Below are positions 6,251 through 13,531 of a stretch of 19,067 bases of DNA, in pieces; the first letter of the stretch is position 1; each line of letters begins with the position of its first letter. This DNA comes from Tannerella sp. Its GTDB lineage: Bacteria; Bacteroidota; Bacteroidia; Bacteroidales; Tannerellaceae. The position numbers were made by a program, and so were the translations under genes. The notes beneath the pieces are model-generated. The model was not told the DNA's origin. It saw only the letters and a program-made list of their open reading frames with translations, and did not search any database. Location of the stretch: positions 1-19,067 of the forward strand of contig JAISOP010000277.1 in the NCBI GenBank assembly GCA_031275525.1, in the 5' to 3' direction.

Positions 6251-8311
6251 ATGAACAGACTCATCCTCTGGTGCACCCTCTTGGGTCTGTGTGCACCGCT
6301 TGTGCCGAAAGCACAGGACAACGCCGGCAGGCAACGCGATTACTTGGCCGCCGCCAAGGACATCCTCAGCCGCCCGCTCGAACATCCTTACTTGCTGTTC
6401 GACAACCGGAGTAAACAGGCCCTCCTCGAGCGGGTGAAAAACGAACCCGAATATGCGCAGATTATGGACTTGCTGATTCAGGAAGGCCGCCGCGTCATGC
6501 TCAACCGGGTGGAACCGGAACGTCCGTATAACGACCCCGCCTCGCGCTACCGCGAAACCGGTTTTTGGGAAACCTATGTGGGTTTCTACCTGCACGGCTC
6601 GCAGTTGCTTGCCTTCCTCTACCAGATGACCGGCGACGAGGCTTATGCGCAAAAGGCGTACCTGTATGCCGAGAAACTCTGCGAGATGGAAGGCTGGGCA
6701 GCCGGCGCCCACCGGTTCGAAATCATCTATCCGCGCGTCTGGCCGGCCGGCGCCAAGGACGACCAGGTGGTTTTCACCTTCGACATCACCACCGGCGACT
6801 GTGCCCTGGGGCTGGCGCTGGTTTACGACTGGATATACCCGGTGATGACGAAGGCGCAGCGCGACCGTATGCGTAGCGGACTGCTTGAGAATGCCATCCT
6901 TCGCGTGCGCGGAAACTACGAATACATCTGGTGGGCGGAAGCCTACAAATGCAACTGGGCGGCCATCTGCCACGGTGGTGTGGGCCTGGCCGCGTTGTCG
7001 CTGTTGACCGAAGACCCGCAACTGATTGACGTCGTGGCCCGCAGTTGCGAAGGTTTCGGGAAGATGGTGGCCAACTACGGCGCCGACAACGGCTGGGCGG
7101 AGGGGCGTTCCTATTCATTCTACGGCATCCGCGATGCCATTGCCTTTCCGGATGCCGTCAAGCGGCTGACCGGCAACAGGGTCAATCTTTTCGACACGCC
7201 CGGCTGGAAACATCCGGCCGACTTCGCCCTCTTCGGGCTGACGGGCGCCTTCAACGACGGCGCGGCTGCCGGCCCGGTCGGATTTTCCTATACATATAAT
7301 AAACTGGTTGCCGAATCGCGCGACGAAACGGCCATGTATTACCTGCAAACCTACCTGAGCGGCGCCAACCGAAGCCGGAGTATGTGGGAACTGATCTGGC
7401 CGCGCCCAACCGACATCCGGGCGGTGAAGCCGGACGTCGCTTCCAAATACTTCCCCAGCATCGAATGGGGCTTCATGCGCAAGGATTTCGGGGAAGAGCA
7501 CCTGCAGGTTGCCCTGAAATGCGGTCCGGCCGATGACCCGCACCACGGCCACCTGGATGCCGGCTCGTTCATCCTCACCTGGCACAACGACGTGATCGTC
7601 GGCGAAGTGGAACAGCGTTTCTATGACCAGTTCTTCTTCAACGACGTGCGCTTCGATTACCTGTATGTGCGGAGTATCGGCCACAACGTCGTACAGGTGA
7701 ACGACGAAGAGCAGTACATCGCCAAGCGTAAGGATCAGCCCCGGCAGGAAGGCGTCGGCGGAAAGATTGACCGCTTCTACATCTCTCCCGAATACGACTA
7801 TGCGGTCATGGACCCGACCCATGCCTATCCCGGCAAGCATCTTAAAAACTGGAAGCGCACCATTGCACTGGATAAGGAAAACAACATCGTACTGATACTC
7901 GACCGGGTGGACTGTGCCCGGGGCGACAAAATAGACCTGTTGTTTCATCCTGTTGCTGCGGTGGCGCTGAACGGCGACCGGACAGCCGGCTTCACCGGCA
8001 AGACCGGCGGGATACGCATGGAGATGCGGCCGCTGGTCAATGCCCCATACGACCTGACGCTGCAAACGCAATACACCGTCCGTGTAGTCAAAAACGACCC
8101 CGTGCAGGCCATCCCCTGTCTTTTCACAACCCTGAAGGCGCCTGCCGCCCGGACGGTCATCGGAACGGTATTCTATCCGGATGAACTGAAAAACGGCGAA
8201 CCGCAGCAGTTCACCCTCGACGAAAGCGGCAAGCATCCCGTCATTCGCTACACGGTCAACGGCAAGACGTATGCCTGCGAATTTACGGAAGACAGCGTAA
8301 ACCGGAAATGA
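6251..8311 (+). CDS. Secreted heparinase II/III-family protein, putative polysaccharide lyase
   Basis: Predicted exported enzyme cleaving an acidic polysaccharide by beta-elimination. The first ~21 residues form a signal peptide (hydrophobic LILWCTLLGLCA, likely cut after PKA). Residues ~40-400 look like the alpha-helical toroid of these lyases, and ~400-650 like the heparinase II/III beta-sandwich domain with HHGHLDAGSF (431-440) and SIGHNVVQVN (475-484). Candidate catalytic residues are Asn235 in CNWAAICHGG, Tyr288 or Tyr291 in GRSYSFYG, and His434; this order and rough spacing agree with the Asn/Tyr/His set known from heparinase-type lyases. Length 686 is in the family range. No C-terminal type IX sorting domain was recognised, so periplasmic location is likely. 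There is no SusC/SusD pair or sulfatase nearby, so the substrate (glycosaminoglycan, alginate, other uronate polymer) is unknown. Confidence 0.85.
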   Translation: MNRLILWCTLLGLCAPLVPKAQDNAGRQRDYLAAAKDILSRPLEHPYLLFDNRSKQALLERVKNEPEYAQIMDLLIQEGRRVMLNRVEPERPYNDPASRYRETGFWETYVGFYLHGSQLLAFLYQMTGDEAYAQKAYLYAEKLCEMEGWAAGAHRFEIIYPRVWPAGAKDDQVVFTFDITTGDCALGLALVYDWIYPVMTKAQRDRMRSGLLENAILRVRGNYEYIWWAEAYKCNWAAICHGGVGLAALSLLTEDPQLIDVVARSCEGFGKMVANYGADNGWAEGRSYSFYGIRDAIAFPDAVKRLTGNRVNLFDTPGWKHPADFALFGLTGAFNDGAAAGPVGFSYTYNKLVAESRDETAMYYLQTYLSGANRSRSMWELIWPRPTDIRAVKPDVASKYFPSIEWGFMRKDFGEEHLQVALKCGPADDPHHGHLDAGSFILTWHNDVIVGEVEQRFYDQFFFNDVRFDYLYVRSIGHNVVQVNDEEQYIAKRKDQPRQEGVGGKIDRFYISPEYDYAVMDPTHAYPGKHLKNWKRTIALDKENNIVLILDRVDCARGDKIDLLFHPVAAVALNGDRTAGFTGKTGGIRMEMRPLVNAPYDLTLQTQYTVRVVKNDPVQAIPCLFTTLKAPAARTVIGTVFYPDELKNGEPQQFTLDESGKHPVIRYTVNGKTYACEFTEDSVNRK

Positions 8312-8416
8312 TTCAAAGATTCAATCATTCAATCATTCAAAGAGCCAAAAAAATGAGCCTTTTGAATGATTGAATTTTTGAATCTTTGAATTTCTGAATC
8401 ATTGAACGATTGAATT
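8311..8416. repeat. Octanucleotide repeats arranged as a large inverted repeat
   Basis: Left arm: four octamers of the ATTCAANN type from 8311, beginning in the last base of the lyase stop codon. Right side: seven octamers of the opposite orientation in register from 8361 (TTTGAATG, ATTGAATT, TTTGAATC, TTTGAATT, TCTGAATC, ATTGAACG, ATTGAATT). The stretch 8311-8341 pairs with 8361-8391 at 29 of 31 positions across a 19-base loop. An RNA from here would fold into a long AU-rich hairpin between the lyase and the prenyltransferase gene. There is no T-run after it, so terminator function is only possible, not shown. Confidence 0.85.
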
Positions 8417-8431
8417 TGTACGTATAAAAGA

Positions 8432-9427
8432 ATGAATACGGTTCGTTTCTGGATACAAAATGCCCGTCCGACGGCGCTTCCGCAAAGCCTGCTGCCGGCG
8501 GTGTCGGCGCTTTGTATGGCTTCCCGGGGAGCAGGTTTTTCGGTTTACCTGGGCGTGGTTGCCGTGCTGGGCGTGGTTGCCGGGCATTTGTGCATGAACC
8601 TGTTCGACGATTATTTCGATTACCGGGTCAAAGGTGCGGAATTTCGTGACGCACTGGCCGGGAAAGGTTTCCGGTCACGCATAGCCAAATGCCCCTACCT
8701 GACCTCCGGGCAGACCGGCTTGAAACAGTTGCTCCTTGCCTGCCTGGTGTTTGGGGCGACGGCGCTCGGTTTGGGATTCGTTATTTTCCTTTTCCGGGGA
8801 AGTTTGGTTTTGTGGTTTGCGCTGGTGACCGCCATCCTGGGTGTTTCTTATTCGGGCGGGCCTTTACGGATTTCGTACCGCGGTTTGGGTGAAATTCTGA
8901 TCGGGATCATGTTTGGCCCCCTGTTGATGAGCGGCGTTTATTATTCGGCTTGCGGACAGTTGGACTGGAGGGTGGCGTTTGTTTCCGTTCCCGTGGGGCT
9001 GCTGGTTACCAATATCGTATATACCCATGCCATCATGGATTGCGATCCGGACCGGGAAGCGGGGAAAATGACGCTGGCCGTGTGGCTGGGGAGTAAAAGG
9101 CGGATGCTGGCCGTGTGGCTTCTTTTGACGGTTGCCGCCTTTGGCAGTATTGCCGGCGGGGTGGCGGCCGGTTACCTGTCGCCCTTTTACCTGCTTACTT
9201 TCCTGACGTTTCCCATGGCGGCCGGGCTGTTTTACCTGATGATTGAATTTGTGCGGCATCCGGAGAGGAAGTTTTCCCCGCAGCTGTGGATGGGGCCGAT
9301 GAGCGGCTGGAAAAGGCGGCAGGCGCTCGGGCTGGAATGGTTCTCTATACGGTGGATGCTGGCGCGCAACCTGCTGTCGTTTTTTTGCCTCATCATCATC
9401 GTCATCACGCTTTCCGGGCTGGGATGA
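8432..9427 (+). CDS. UbiA-superfamily prenyltransferase (MenA-like)
   Basis: Integral membrane enzyme expected to transfer an isoprenoid chain from its diphosphate to an aromatic or other acceptor. The 331 residues are mostly hydrophobic helices and carry the two magnesium-diphosphate motifs of the superfamily: NLFDDYFD (56-63) and IMDCDPD (201-207). The loop SGGPLRISYRGLGE (141-154) resembles that of 1,4-dihydroxy-2-naphthoate prenyltransferases of menaquinone synthesis. No other men gene is nearby, so assignment as menA is not safe; a paralogue with another acceptor is equally possible. The start at 8432 follows the octamer hairpin by 15 bp. The stop overlaps the ATG of the radical SAM gene (ATGA at 9424-9427), indicating translational coupling and a shared pathway. 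Confidence 0.85.
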   Translation: MNTVRFWIQNARPTALPQSLLPAVSALCMASRGAGFSVYLGVVAVLGVVAGHLCMNLFDDYFDYRVKGAEFRDALAGKGFRSRIAKCPYLTSGQTGLKQLLLACLVFGATALGLGFVIFLFRGSLVLWFALVTAILGVSYSGGPLRISYRGLGEILIGIMFGPLLMSGVYYSACGQLDWRVAFVSVPVGLLVTNIVYTHAIMDCDPDREAGKMTLAVWLGSKRRMLAVWLLLTVAAFGSIAGGVAAGYLSPFYLLTFLTFPMAAGLFYLMIEFVRHPERKFSPQLWMGPMSGWKRRQALGLEWFSIRWMLARNLLSFFCLIIIVITLSGLG

Positions 9428-10359
9428 CGCTTTTCATTCAATATGCTACGATGCTACGATCCACAATAAAACCGCTGTTCTACCTGCCCATTTGGTTTTT
9501 CAGGGCCAAATGGTTCGGCGCCCAAAGGCCGCTGCAAACCGTATTGTTCGTTTCCGACAAGTGTAACTTGACTTGCAAGCATTGTTCGATTTATGAATTG
9601 CGGCATCCGCATGTCAAAACCGAAGACCAAATCAGGGAAGAACTGGAATATTCGTACCGGCTGGGTTCGCGTTTTGTGGATTTTGAAGGGGGCGAACCCA
9701 CGTTGTGGCGCGACGGCGACCGGGATTTGAACAGCCTGATCCGCCTTGCGAAAAAGATCGGGTTCTATTCTGCCACCCTCACCACCAACGCCCAAAATCC
9801 CTTTACCGGTTCCCAGGCCGACTCCATCTGGGTCAGCCTCGACGGGCTGGGCGACTATCATGACCGGATACGGGGAAAAGGCGCCTTCGACCGCCTGGTG
9901 AAGAACATCGCCACGGCGAACCATCCGCATTTGAGCGTGAACATGGTCATTAATGCCCAAAACGATCCCTCCGTAGAAGAAACCATCGAGTTTGCCAAAA
10001 GCAATCCGCACATCGAATCCATCTCGCTGAATTTCCACTCGCCTTACCAGGGGACGGAATCCCTCTTTTTAGACTGGGAGAGGCGCGCCCGAATCATCGA
10101 CCTGATCATTGAAAAGAAAAAAGCCGGCTACCCGGTCATGAACTCGGTTTCCGGGCTGAGGCTGATGAAGCATAACCGGTTCAAGAAACAGTGCTGGGTA
10201 ACCAACTTTATCATGCCCGATGGTACACGGCTGACGGAATGCCAGGGGAAAACGGCCGGCCTCTGCGACCGGTGCGGCCTGTCGATGGCCGGGGAAATGC
10301 ACTCGGTTTTCAGCCTGAAACTCGATACCGTATTTGCCGGACTGAAACTCAGGATGTGA
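9424..10359 (+). CDS. Radical SAM protein with C-terminal cysteine cluster
   Basis: Predicted iron-sulfur enzyme that cleaves S-adenosylmethionine to start a radical reaction. With the start at 9424 the protein has 311 residues: an N-terminal hydrophobic/aromatic stretch (LFYLPIWFF, 18-26), the cluster motif CNLTCKHC (Cys47, Cys51, Cys54), the SAM-contact motif EGGEPTL (88-94), and four C-terminal cysteines (257, 273, 281, 284) that could hold an auxiliary cluster, somewhat like HpnH-type or SPASM-type proteins. The ATG at 9424 overlaps the UbiA stop; a second in-frame ATG at 9451 (MLRSTIKPLFY) is almost as plausible. The substrate is unknown. Because it is coupled to a prenyltransferase, a role in modifying a lipid, quinone or isoprenoid is inferred, not shown. 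Confidence 0.85.
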   Translation: MTLFIQYATMLRSTIKPLFYLPIWFFRAKWFGAQRPLQTVLFVSDKCNLTCKHCSIYELRHPHVKTEDQIREELEYSYRLGSRFVDFEGGEPTLWRDGDRDLNSLIRLAKKIGFYSATLTTNAQNPFTGSQADSIWVSLDGLGDYHDRIRGKGAFDRLVKNIATANHPHLSVNMVINAQNDPSVEETIEFAKSNPHIESISLNFHSPYQGTESLFLDWERRARIIDLIIEKKKAGYPVMNSVSGLRLMKHNRFKKQCWVTNFIMPDGTRLTECQGKTAGLCDRCGLSMAGEMHSVFSLKLDTVFAGLKLRM

Positions 10360-10378
10360 AAGGTACCACCGGGAATGG

Positions 10379-10453
10379 GGTTCATTCTTTTTGTGAGGCG
10401 TCCTGAATTTTTGCGCAACCCTTTGTCTTTCATTCAAATCAAAAGAATGAACC
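10379..10453. repeat. 13-bp perfect inverted repeat in the convergent intergenic region
   Basis: GGTTCATTCTTTT (10379-10391) and AAAAGAATGAACC (10441-10453) are perfect complements separated by 49 bases. The pair lies between the stop of the radical SAM gene and the 23-bp array, in the gap of about 330 bp shared with the convergent ispH. It could fold in RNA from either strand or mark the ends of a very small inserted element. No coding sequence is visible in 10360-10685. Confidence 0.7.
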
Positions 10454-10470
10454 GAGATACCGCCTTTCCT

Positions 10471-10585
10471 AATGCAGAAGTGCCGACACTTCTAATGCAG
10501 AAATGCCGACATTTCTAATGCAGAAATGGAGGCATTTCTAATGCAGAAATGGAGGCATTTCTAATGCAGAAATGGAGGCATTTCT
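10471..10585. repeat. Second 23-bp tandem array, five units, each a hairpin with covarying arms
   Basis: Five contiguous 23-bp units at 10471, 10494, 10517, 10540 and 10563. Each has spacer AATGC, arm, 4-base loop, arm. Unit 1 has arms AGAAGTG and CACTTCT around CCGA. Unit 2 has AGAAATG and CATTTCT around CCGA, a paired change on both sides. Units 3-5 keep these arms with loop GAGG and are identical. A partial sixth begins AATGGCG. An alternative pairing joins the right arm of one unit with the left arm of the next across the AATGC spacer. The sequence is unrelated to the GC-rich array at 1958-2370 but has the same period. Each unit contains a TAA in one frame, so it is not coding. Confidence 0.92.
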
Positions 10586-10685
10586 AATGGCGTTCTGATA
10601 CAGAGCGGTTTGAGAAATGGAACAGCCTCTTCATCCGCAGGCTGTAGTTGGGGAATGAAGAATGAATTCTTTTGGCGTATCCGGT

Positions 10686-11552
10686 TCACCGGTTGATTTC
10701 CCGTATCCGGGCGGCCACTTCTTCCATCAGCCATTTGGGCGTGGAGGTTGCGCCGCAAACGCCCACTGTCCGGACGGAGGACGGTAAGGGTTCCGTGATT
10801 CCGGAGGCTTCCGTGATAAAGACGGTGTGAGGATTCGCCTTTTTACATTCTTCAAACAACATCTTTCCGTTGGAACTTTGCCTGCCTGCCACAAAATAAA
10901 TCCAATCATGACGGGCGGCAAACTCCCGTATGTTCGGTAAACGGTTGGCCACCTGGCGGCAAATCGTATCAAAGGAACTGAATTTCACGTCCGGGGCAAT
11001 ACGCAGACCGATCGCTTCAACAATCTGTCCGAAGCCGTCTAAGGGCTTGGTTGTTTGCGAAAAAAGAAAAATATTACGCCGGAAATCAAGCATATCCAAG
11101 TCTTCCGGTTTTTCGATTACAATCGCCGTGCCGTTCGTCTGGCCCACCAGCCCGTTCACTTCGGCATGGCCTTTTTTCCCGTAGATCACCAGTTGCGCCC
11201 CGCTGTCCTTCGTCTCCAGGAAACAGCGGTGAATCCTGCGTTGCAGTTGAAGTACCACCGGACAGGTGGCGTCAACGATTTTAATCCGGTACTGCTGTGC
11301 CAGCCGGTAGGTAGAAGGCGGCTCTCCGTGGGCACGCAACAAGACCGTCCTTCCGGGCAGTTCCCGAAGCGTTTCATGCCGGATGGTACGGAGTCCCAGT
11401 GTCTGCAAGCGTTCCATTTCAAGGCTGTTATGCACCAGATCGCCTAAGCAGTACAACTCGTCGGTATGCTTCAATTCCCGTTCTGCACTTTCGATGGCAT
11501 TCACCACACCGAAACAGAAACCGGAACCTGCATCGATCGTCACTTCCACCAT
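10686..11552 (-). CDS. ispH: 4-hydroxy-3-methylbut-2-enyl diphosphate reductase
   Basis: Last enzyme of the MEP pathway; its iron-sulfur cluster reduces HMBPP to isopentenyl and dimethylallyl diphosphate. The 288 residues keep the three cluster cysteines, Cys13 (GFCFG), Cys97 (DATCPVV) and Cys198 (DTICRQ), and the substrate-binding residues His41, His75 (RAHGEPP), His129 and Glu131 (KKGHAEVNG). The SQTT segment at 165-168 is also present. Positions correspond closely to the well-studied E. coli enzyme. It is a stand-alone IspH with no ribosomal protein S1 fusion. It is third in a minus-strand run porQ, cmk, ispH, with 46 bp to cmk, the same order as in Porphyromonas gingivalis as I recall it. 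It faces the radical SAM gene across the second 23-bp array. Confidence 0.97.
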   Translation of the reverse strand: MVEVTIDAGSGFCFGVVNAIESAERELKHTDELYCLGDLVHNSLEMERLQTLGLRTIRHETLRELPGRTVLLRAHGEPPSTYRLAQQYRIKIVDATCPVVLQLQRRIHRCFLETKDSGAQLVIYGKKGHAEVNGLVGQTNGTAIVIEKPEDLDMLDFRRNIFLFSQTTKPLDGFGQIVEAIGLRIAPDVKFSSFDTICRQVANRLPNIREFAARHDWIYFVAGRQSSNGKMLFEECKKANPHTVFITEASGITEPLPSSVRTVGVCGATSTPKWLMEEVAARIREINR

Positions 11553-11598
11553 CCGGAAACCCCATTACTTGTTTGCAATCTTCAAACGCCCGGGACCT

Positions 11599-12285
11599 TT
11601 ATCCTGCTACACGGCGAAACTGTGCCAGCAGCCAGGCTTGCTGTTCGGAAACGGTCAGGCAGGTATTGTCCAGTTCAATGGCGTCGTTCGCCTTGTACAA
11701 CGGACTGTCGCTACGCGTCATGTCTATGTGGTCACGTTGCCGCACGTTGGCCAGAACTTCCTCGAAAGAGACCGCCTGGCCCCTTGCACGCAACTCGTCA
11801 ACCCGGCGCTGCGCACGTACTTCGGCCGAAGCCGTCACAAAAATCTTCAACTCGGCTTCGGGAAAAACCACCGTGCCGATATCCCGTCCGTCCATGACAA
11901 TGCCTTTCGCCTGTCCCATCGCTTGCTGAGCGGCCACCAGTGCCCGACGCACCAATCCGATGGCCGCAACCTGGCTCACCCACGTTGCCACCTCCATTTG
12001 CCGGATGGCGTTCTCCACATTTTCGCCGTTCAGATACGTCGCCGTGTCTCCCGTTTCCGGATGCACCCGGAACGAAATCTCCAGCCGGTCGATGACCGCA
12101 CGCAACCGCTCTTCATTCACTTTTCCTTCCCGGAAAAGTCCGTTCCGCAGCACATAAAGCGTCACCGCCCGGTACATAGCGCCGCTATCTATATAGGTAT
12201 AACCTACGGTTCGAGCCAAATCCTTTGCCATCGTACTCTTTCCGCAAGACGAAAAGCCGTCGATCGCCACAATGATCTTCTTCAT
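11599..12285 (-). CDS. cmk: Cytidylate kinase
   Basis: Phosphorylates CMP and dCMP with ATP, recycling nucleotides from RNA and lipid turnover. The 228-residue protein from the ATG at 12285 begins MKKIIVAIDG and has the P-loop GFSSCGKST (10-18), the substrate segment DSGAMYRAVTLY, and the conserved MDGRDIGTVVFP with the following RRVDELRARG lid region. Length is typical of the short form. An ATG two codons upstream at 12291 is also possible. The porQ stop is about 12 bp upstream, which indicates one transcript; ispH follows 46 bp downstream. The pairing of porQ with cmk is common in Bacteroidetes with type IX secretion, although no functional link is known to me. Confidence 0.96.
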   Translation of the reverse strand: MKKIIVAIDGFSSCGKSTMAKDLARTVGYTYIDSGAMYRAVTLYVLRNGLFREGKVNEERLRAVIDRLEISFRVHPETGDTATYLNGENVENAIRQMEVATWVSQVAAIGLVRRALVAAQQAMGQAKGIVMDGRDIGTVVFPEAELKIFVTASAEVRAQRRVDELRARGQAVSFEEVLANVRQRDHIDMTRSDSPLYKANDAIELDNTCLTVSEQQAWLLAQFRRVAG

Positions 12286-12297
12286 CTGCATTGATTT

Positions 12298-13302
12298 TTA
12301 TAACACGGCATCCGATAGCGACATGGATATACTCAGCATCAGCGATAGCGCCGAAGGATGATAGCGCGCGACAGAAACGCCCAGGTCGAACCGCGAAATC
12401 CTCAGACCGGCTCCTGCCGTGAAACCGCCCAGCCGGTTGCCGCCTTCTTTGAGTTGCATGTCGGCGCCCGTTTTCGGATTGTATCCGATCCCGGCCCAGA
12501 AATTATCCGAAGGGACGAAATCCAGCCCGAAGACAAGATGCTTTACCGCCGTCTGAAAGAAGTTCTCATTCAATTCCGTTTCTTTCAGGCTTGCATCTAC
12601 ATAGTTGAATTTCCATCGGTTCAGATACATGGCGGTTACCGAAAAACGAAACGGCGCATGATCCATTTTCTTCGTCATTCCCAGTTGAATATCCCAGGGC
12701 AGTTTTTCCCGTTTCTTATCATACGCATTGAGTTGTGTCCCGATATTTTTCAAGGTAATACCATACGACAAGCCTTTCTCAGGGTCAAAATAACTCAGTC
12801 CCGCATCCACAGCGATCCCGAACGACGTATATTCTGCCAGTCCCGAATAAAGCATCCCGAAAGATACGCCCCCACGCCACCGATCCGAAAGGTCGTATGA
12901 ATAAAATGCATTTATACTCAAATCGTTGGCCGAAAAATCCCCCAGCACCGTATGAGACGCGTCCACTTCCTTCAGGCGCCCGTAACTAAAAAAGCGCGCT
13001 CCGATCCCCCAGGCGCTCCGTTCCCGGAAAGCGCGCGTATAGGCCGCGCTACCCACATGAATATCGGCAATGTAATTCATATAATTCAGGTTTACCATTC
13101 CGTCCATTTCGCCGCCTAACAGCGCAGGGTTGTGAAAAATCATGGAAGGATCGCGTTCAATCAGGGATACGGTATGTCCGCCCAACGCATTCACATGGGA
13201 AGAGGTGGAATATCGCAGGAAGGTAAAAACCTCGCCTCCTTCCTGGGCGGACAACAAACAAGACCCTGACAGCAAAAATGCCGTCAATTGTATATATTTC
13301 AT
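12298..13302 (-). CDS. porQ: Type IX secretion system protein PorQ
   Basis: Outer-membrane protein of the type IX system that exports proteins with a C-terminal sorting domain; in Porphyromonas PorQ is needed for normal secretion and works with the sortase-like attachment machinery. The 334 residues start with a signal peptide (MKYIQLTAFLLSGSCLLSAQ) and continue with the family signature at ~29-62: STSSHVNALGGHTVSLIERD, then a conserved HNPALL. The rest alternates short amphipathic strands with glycines and aromatic residues, as expected for a beta-barrel of the PorQ/PorV-like class. Position directly upstream of cmk supports the call. The 229-bp gap to the divergent tonB contains a 15-bp palindrome; no strong porQ promoter match was found. 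No sorting-domain substrate is encoded in the window. Confidence 0.9.
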   Translation of the reverse strand: MKYIQLTAFLLSGSCLLSAQEGGEVFTFLRYSTSSHVNALGGHTVSLIERDPSMIFHNPALLGGEMDGMVNLNYMNYIADIHVGSAAYTRAFRERSAWGIGARFFSYGRLKEVDASHTVLGDFSANDLSINAFYSYDLSDRWRGGVSFGMLYSGLAEYTSFGIAVDAGLSYFDPEKGLSYGITLKNIGTQLNAYDKKREKLPWDIQLGMTKKMDHAPFRFSVTAMYLNRWKFNYVDASLKETELNENFFQTAVKHLVFGLDFVPSDNFWAGIGYNPKTGADMQLKEGGNRLGGFTAGAGLRISRFDLGVSVARYHPSALSLMLSISMSLSDAVL

Positions 13303-13364
13303 AATTCACCATACTAAATAACACCCGCAAAAGCATACCGGATTTCCAGAAATCGGCGACAGGC

Positions 13365-13379
13365 ATTGTACGGTACAAT
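13365..13379. promoter_or_regulatory. Perfect 15-bp palindrome between divergent porQ and tonB
   Basis: ATTGTAC, central G, GTACAAT: seven-base arms with no mismatch, 63 bp before the porQ ATG and 116 bp upstream of the tonB -7 element. Size, symmetry and position fit an operator for a dimeric regulator. No second copy was noticed in the window, so binding is inferred from symmetry alone. Confidence 0.4.
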
Positions 13380-13494
13380 AACGCAGAAATTCGAAAAAAG
13401 GTATATTCCCTCCGGCTTTTTTCTGCATATTACAAAAAAAAGTAAAAGACCTGCATTTTTCTCGCTTTGACAATATCATCTTTCAAATTATTAC

Positions 13495-13502
13495 TATCTT
13501 TG
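13495..13502 (+). promoter_or_regulatory. tonB promoter -7 element
   Basis: TATCTTTG matches the Bacteroidetes -7 consensus TAnnTTTG exactly and lies 29 bases before the tonB ATG. The nearest upstream TTTG (13466-13469) is 25 bases away, longer than the usual 19-21, so the -33 element is poor. Confidence 0.5.
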
Positions 13503-13531
13503 CTCCGAAGAAAATTTAAAACGAAAGAACT

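Noticed and set aside
7115..8236. 373-residue minus-strand open frame within the lyase gene
   Set aside because: Antisense shadow of a gene with signal peptide and family motifs; no domain of its own.
8342..8360. Reading the loop of the octamer hairpin as an intrinsic terminator
   Set aside because: The stem is AT-rich throughout and is not followed by an uninterrupted T-run, so there is no good case for factor-independent termination.
9443..9461. Short direct repeat ATGCTACG at the start of the radical SAM gene
   Set aside because: Only two short copies; noted because it offers several ATG triplets, but too small to treat as a separate element.
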